64,000 bases of DNA, from the NCBI RefSeq assembly GCF_006517175.1, contig NZ_CP041186.1:5793074-5857073 (forward strand). The letters run 5' to 3'. The DNA comes from Persicimonas caeni (GTDB lineage: Bacteria > Myxococcota_A > Bradymonadia > Bradymonadales > Bradymonadaceae). The notes under the pieces are model-generated. The model had not been told where the DNA came from. It made no database searches and saw only the letters and a list, made by a program, of their open reading frames with translations. How positions within the stretch are numbered: the first letter of the stretch is position 1; every line of letters begins with the position of its first letter. The translations under genes were made by a program, and so were the position numbers. Shown here piece by piece: positions 60,457 to 64,000 of this stretch.

Positions 60457-61911
60457 TTGAAAGTCGTACGCCTTTGGAGCGCTTCGGTGCTGGTCACGTT
60501 AGCCCTGAGCGGGTGCCAGACTGAACTCGAGCTGACCCAGAAGACTTTCGTGTGCCGCAGCAGTGCCGAGTGCACCGACGGCTTCGAGTGCGTCGAATTG
60601 CCTGAGGAGCCGGGCACGAAGATATGCGTCGAGTCGGGGACAGTTCTTGACGGCCCCGACGCGCGGGACGCGGATCGAGCCGACGTCAGTGACGACACCG
60701 ATGTCGGCGGGGGGCCCGACGCCGACGATGGCCGAGACGTGGGGCCCTTGCCTGAAGGCGAGATTGTGGTGACCACGGGCAAAGACTTCTCGTGCGCCTT
60801 CATGCCCCAGGGAGATGCGTATTGCTGGGGCAACAACGCGGTCGGGCAGCTCGGAACCGGGACGGCTTCCGCGTCCCTGGTATTCGCGCCGACGCAGGTG
60901 GAAGTGCCCGAGGCGAAGTTCATCTCGACGCCGACTACCGTCGGCTCCAACGGCAAATTGACCTGTGCGATCGCCACGGATCGAACCGTGTATTGCTGGG
61001 GCGACAATTATTACGGCGGGGTCGACGCTACCTCGGATGCGCTCGAGATCGCCACCCCCACTCAGATCCCTTTCGACGGCGCTTCGCCGGTCTTCGAGCA
61101 GGTGTCCGTGGGTCAGACCCATGCATGTGCGTTGACGACTTCGAACGAGCTTTATTGCTGGGGATCGAACGGGAACGGAGAGCTCGGCGTCGGCAGCGTC
61201 GGAGACAACCAACCCAAACTCCCTCCCACCCGGGTCGATGACGCTCCGCTCGATGACCAGCGCAATGAGGTTTTCGTCCAGGTCGCCGCCGGCTTGGAGT
61301 TTACCTGCGCGCTGAGCTCGGAGAACCGCCTCTATTGCTGGGGGGACAATTTCAAAGGGCAGTTGGCCGACGGAACAAAGACGGGGTCACAGTATGTCCA
61401 AGAAGCCGCGCGTGGTGATTGGGTCTACTCCGACAATGTAGTCAGCTTGACGGCGGGAGCCTCGTCGGCCTGCATCGTGGGCGAGTCGGGCGCTGCTTAT
61501 TGCTGGGGAGAGAATGAAAACGGGCAGCTCGGCGTGGGAGACGTCAAGGCGTCGTACGCCGAGCCGACGGAAGTGGAAGGAGAAGCGCGCTTCGGTGCGC
61601 TTTGGGTCGGCGAGAAGCACTCGTGTGGGCTTTCCGGGGAGCAAAAAGCGATCTGTTGGGGCAGGAATTTCGATCTGCAGTTGGGATTTCCCAACTCCGA
61701 CGCCGACACCACCAATTACGACACGCCCGGGACGTCCGTGGACGAAGGGCTTGGCTTTCGACAACTGGCTCCCGCGATGTTCCATACGTGCGGGGTGAGC
61801 ATGGATGACGTGGTGTATTGCTGGGGCTCGAACGAAAACGCTCAGCGTGGCAACGGCGTCGGGCCTTCACCGCCGACCGATGTACCTCAACGCGTTGTGT
61901 TCGACCCCTGA
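60457..61911 (+). CDS. RCC1-repeat lipoprotein
   Basis: A protein of 484 residues, TTG start at 60457 supported by AGGAG seven bases upstream (GAGGAGACGAAATTG). Lipobox LSGC. An N-terminal Cys pair (CRSSAECTDGFECVELPE) is followed by a linker of Asp-rich sequence. Then six or seven RCC1 blades, each with a C-W-G-x-N signature (YCWGNNAVGQLGTG, YCWGSNGNGELGVG, YCWGDNFKGQLADG, YCWGENENGQLGVG, ICWGRNFDLQLG, YCWGSNENAQRGNG). RCC1 propellers mediate protein binding; in this lineage such lipoproteins are abundant and uncharacterised. Confidence 0.92.
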   Translation: MKVVRLWSASVLVTLALSGCQTELELTQKTFVCRSSAECTDGFECVELPEEPGTKICVESGTVLDGPDARDADRADVSDDTDVGGGPDADDGRDVGPLPEGEIVVTTGKDFSCAFMPQGDAYCWGNNAVGQLGTGTASASLVFAPTQVEVPEAKFISTPTTVGSNGKLTCAIATDRTVYCWGDNYYGGVDATSDALEIATPTQIPFDGASPVFEQVSVGQTHACALTTSNELYCWGSNGNGELGVGSVGDNQPKLPPTRVDDAPLDDQRNEVFVQVAAGLEFTCALSSENRLYCWGDNFKGQLADGTKTGSQYVQEAARGDWVYSDNVVSLTAGASSACIVGESGAAYCWGENENGQLGVGDVKASYAEPTEVEGEARFGALWVGEKHSCGLSGEQKAICWGRNFDLQLGFPNSDADTTNYDTPGTSVDEGLGFRQLAPAMFHTCGVSMDDVVYCWGSNENAQRGNGVGPSPPTDVPQRVVFDP

Positions 61912-61930
61912 ACAACTCGCCATCAGAGCA

Positions 61931-61965
61931 AAAAGGCCCGGACGCATGGAGCGTCCGGGCCTTTT
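61931..61965. terminator. Bidirectional terminator
   Basis: A 15-bp inverted repeat (AAAAGGCCCGGACGC at 61931-61945, complement 61951-61965) with loop ATGGA, flanked by A-rich and T-rich runs. It sits between the convergent RCC1 and dehydrogenase genes. Confidence 0.92.
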
Positions 61966-61987
61966 TTCGTCACGGGTTTGCTCTCGC

Positions 61988-63034
61988 TCACTCTCCGTAC
62001 AACTCTTCTTCGACGATGCGGTCGGCGACCACGCCCGTGGGGAGGTTCTCCTTGTCGGCGCGCTCGTAGATGGCCAGCATCGTGTCGAAGATGGCGCTGG
62101 TCTTCTCGCGGGCGGCGTCGGCGTCGTAGCCGGTGTACTCCTCGGCGACGTTGATGAGCCCGCCGGCGTTGATGGCGTAGTCGGGGGCGTACAGGATGCC
62201 GCGCTCCAGCAGCATGGCGCCGTGGCGGTCCTCGGCGAGTTGGTTGTTCGAGGCGCCGGCGACGATGTCGCACTTGAGGCGCGGGATGGTCTCGTCGTTG
62301 AGGATCGCGCCCAGGGCACACGGCGCGAAGATGTCGGCGTCGACGTCGTAAATCGACTCGGGGGCGACGCGCTCGGCGCCGAACTCGTCCTGGCAGCGCT
62401 CGATGGCTTCTTCGTTGACGTCGGTGACCGTCAGTTTGGCGCCGAGCTCGTGGAGCTCTTTGGCCAGATAATAGCCGACGTGGCCCACGCCCTGGACGCT
62501 GACGTGCAGGCCGTCGAGGTCGTCACGTCCGTAGCGATGCTTGACGGCGGCTTCGATGCCGCGGCGCACGCCGAACGCGGTGAACGGCGAGGGGTCGCCC
62601 GAGCCGCCCTCGGCGGTGCTGGTGCCGAGCACGTGGTCGGTCTGCTCGGCGACGACGTCCATGTCGCTGACGGCCGTGCCGCTGTCCTCGCAGGTGATGT
62701 ACTTACCGCCAAGGCTGTCGACGAACTCGCCGTAGACGCTGAAGATGCGCTCGCGCTGCTCGTCCGACAGGTTCGGCGGGCGCACGATGACCGCTTTGCC
62801 GCCGCCGTGCGGAAGCTTGCTGATCGCCGCCTTGTAGCTCATGCCGCGCGCCAGGCGCATCGCGTCTTGGAGCGCGTCGTCGGTCGAGCCGTACTCGATG
62901 AAGCGGCAGCCGCCGATGGCCGGCCCGCGCTTCAAGTTGTGAATCGCGACGATGGCGCGAAGCTCGATTTGTGGGTCGACCTTCAGGTGCAGCTCGCCGT
63001 ACTTGAGATCACTTGCGTAGTTGAACAGATCCAC
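61988..63034 (-). CDS. Leucine (Glu/Leu/Phe/Val-family) dehydrogenase
   Basis: A protein of 348 residues; GGAGG upstream of the GTG at 63034 (VDLFNYASDLKYGELHL) decides the start. Catalytic region PAIGGCRFIEYGSTDDAL, SKLPHGGGKAVIV (substrate Lys) and the NAD-binding Rossmann motif GVGHVGYYLAKEL. The length and RGMSYKAAI segment fit leucine dehydrogenase (about 350-365), which oxidatively deaminates branched-chain amino acids to 2-oxo acids. Substrate choice within the family is not proven. Confidence 0.9.
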   Translation of the reverse strand: MDLFNYASDLKYGELHLKVDPQIELRAIVAIHNLKRGPAIGGCRFIEYGSTDDALQDAMRLARGMSYKAAISKLPHGGGKAVIVRPPNLSDEQRERIFSVYGEFVDSLGGKYITCEDSGTAVSDMDVVAEQTDHVLGTSTAEGGSGDPSPFTAFGVRRGIEAAVKHRYGRDDLDGLHVSVQGVGHVGYYLAKELHELGAKLTVTDVNEEAIERCQDEFGAERVAPESIYDVDADIFAPCALGAILNDETIPRLKCDIVAGASNNQLAEDRHGAMLLERGILYAPDYAINAGGLINVAEEYTGYDADAAREKTSAIFDTMLAIYERADKENLPTGVVADRIVEEELYGE

Positions 63035-63456
63035 AGCGTCCTCCAAACGTGGCCGGAACGTCTCCTTTACGAGACGCGCGAGCCTACGACACAAAGGGGT
63101 GACTTCTTCAAAGGGCCTCGCCCATCGACGGCACATATAGTGGCGAAAGGGGGGGCGCGCAAGGGGAGAACTTGGCGTTTTACATGACGCTGTGCGTCAT
63201 ATTTTTCATAGGCTTAGAGCGTGTCGCCATCGATGGAATGTAACGGCGTGGCCCCTCTGTTCCAGTTCTCCCCCGATGCATGTGACGGAGTGTGAAATTG
63301 TGCTTTTCGTCCTTTGAGGGTGTTGGTTGTTTGTTCTACAAGGAACGTGTTAAACGGGGTGCCAGTTTTCTCAGTTCTGGCTCTTTTCTAGCCCCTCTCG
63401 AGCCGCTTACAAGCCGCAAGGCGGGGCGAGTTGCGAAGCATCATACCGAGGCCACT
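63035..63456. other. Divergent intergenic region
   Basis: 422 bases between the dehydrogenase and the pseudokinase. Apart from the palindrome at 63184-63200 I see no gene or repeat; promoters for both genes are expected here. Confidence 0.6.
63184..63200. promoter_or_regulatory. Perfect palindrome ATGACGC-TGT-GCGTCAT
   Basis: A 7-bp-arm dyad 150 bases upstream of the dehydrogenase start, directly followed by ATTTTTC. It could be an operator for a dimeric regulator (for example an Lrp/AsnC-type sensor of branched-chain amino acids), or a short plus-strand terminator. One copy only; role inferred. Confidence 0.4.
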
Positions 63457-64000
63457 ATGGCGACAATCATCTGCTCGAGTTGTGGAACTCGAAACCCTTC
63501 CGACAAAGAAGACTGCCGGCGCTGCGGTGAGGCGCTCGGCGACGTGATGCCGTCGACCGGCGGCGAGGTCTCGCCGATCGTCGACGGGCGTTGGGAAGTG
63601 GTGAAGCCTCTGCTCGGCACCGACAACCCCTATCTGTACATTGGGCGGGAGATGGAGTCGGGCCGCTCGGTGCTCATCAAGCGTTTGAGCCGCGCGGCGG
63701 CCCGAGACCGCACCGTGCGCGGCAAATTTGCCAAAGAGGCCGAGATTTTGGGGGCGCTGGAGCATCCGAACCTGGCGCGCATCGTCGACATGGTCGATGA
63801 CAGCGACACGCCGGCGATGATCTTGGACGCGCCGGGCGATATCACGCTCGCCAAGCTGCTCGCCCGCAAGGGGCGATTGCCGGTGGGCATCGCCCTCGAG
63901 TTCACCCTGCAACTCCTGTCGACCCTCGACTTTCTGCACAAGAACCGGGTCACGCACCGTCAGTTGATGCCGACCAAGATTCTGGTCGGCAGCGACGCCC
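63457..64000 (+). CDS. Zinc-ribbon Ser/Thr pseudokinase, N-terminal part
   Basis: Runs off the right edge after 181 codons. Starts MATIICSSCGTRNPSDKEDCRRCGEAL, a zinc-ribbon (CxxC...CxxC). Then a kinase-like N-lobe with the lysine kept (RSVLIKRLSRAAARDR) and LEHPNLARIVDMVDD. The catalytic loop reads VTHRQLMPTKILVG where active kinases have HRDLKPxNILL, so the catalytic Asp is Gln and the conserved Lys is Met. It is probably inactive or atypical. The C-terminal half cannot be seen. Confidence 0.88.
   Translation, partial: MATIICSSCGTRNPSDKEDCRRCGEALGDVMPSTGGEVSPIVDGRWEVVKPLLGTDNPYLYIGREMESGRSVLIKRLSRAAARDRTVRGKFAKEAEILGALEHPNLARIVDMVDDSDTPAMILDAPGDITLAKLLARKGRLPVGIALEFTLQLLSTLDFLHKNRVTHRQLMPTKILVGSDA

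Overview
The window is GC-rich (roughly 60-65 percent by eye), so most real genes carry long open shadow frames. The content points to a Gram-negative deltaproteobacterial/myxococcote lineage, most plausibly a Bradymonadales-like bacterium. Reasons: many lipoproteins with thrombospondin-type-3 (TSP3) Asp-rich repeats, a VWA lipoprotein, an RCC1-repeat lipoprotein, OmpA/TSP3 fusions, kinase-like proteins with degenerate catalytic motifs, very large TPR proteins and a Cys-rich EB-like repeat protein. The lineage is inferred; no rRNA or marker search was possible.

Layout. 1-4.6 kb (minus strand): start of moaA, a Lys-rich lipoprotein, a membrane pseudokinase and a solitary CpaF/TadA ATPase. 4.8-6.1 kb (plus): ccmC, a CcmD-like protein and a small membrane protein. 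6.1-8.8 kb (minus): rplU-rpmA-obgE and trmH. 9.0-12.8 kb (plus): a translationally coupled trio of VWA/TSP3 lipoprotein, cytochrome-c-like lipoprotein and outer-membrane barrel. 12.8-21.8 kb (minus): Asp-box (BNR) lipoprotein, OmpA/TSP3 protein, a 1413-residue TPR protein and a small helical protein. 22-26 kb: KamE-like B12 protein, CYTH protein, pentapeptide-repeat protein, TPR/PEGA-like protein and secG. 26.2-30.2 kb (plus): dapD, a PLP aminotransferase, a membrane protein and a PrsW protease in one coupled run. 30.2-32.7 kb (minus): diheme cytochrome plus parallel beta-helix lipoprotein.

32.8-34.5 kb is gene-free. It holds a 168-bp element with inverted ends, two copies of a ~440-bp tandem unit, and four 47-bp units that each contain a perfect hairpin. 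34.7-42 kb carries a pseudouridine synthase, YaaA, a lipoprotein, SixA, a GNAT acetyltransferase, two secreted metallophosphoesterases and an outer-membrane protein. 42.1-47.5 kb is rich in repeats: a palindromic array, a WS/DGAT acyltransferase, a group II intron inserted in a 31-bp hairpin repeat with a frameshifted maturase gene, a holin-like membrane protein and two gene remnants beside a second, empty copy of the 31-bp array.

47.5-54.9 kb has a pirin with an internal Tat/lipobox signal and a three-gene secreted operon: a ZnPLC/S1-P1-like protein, a TSP3 lipoprotein and a protein of 13 Cys-rich repeats. 55-59.2 kb is sparse and decaying, with an LRR remnant and two families of dispersed repeats; it ends in tRNA-Ala(CGC). 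59.4-64 kb has a TPR membrane protein, an RCC1 lipoprotein, a leucine-dehydrogenase-type enzyme and the start of a zinc-ribbon pseudokinase.

The best candidates for undescribed biology are the secreted three-gene operon at 49.5-54.9 kb, the coupled VWA/cytochrome/barrel operon at 9-12.8 kb, the pseudokinase with four repeated threonine motifs, and the hairpin repeats, one family of which hosts the group II intron at a precise point. Confident metabolic context: lysine/diaminopimelate synthesis (dapD with a DapC-like aminotransferase), cytochrome c maturation, molybdopterin synthesis and ribosome assembly.
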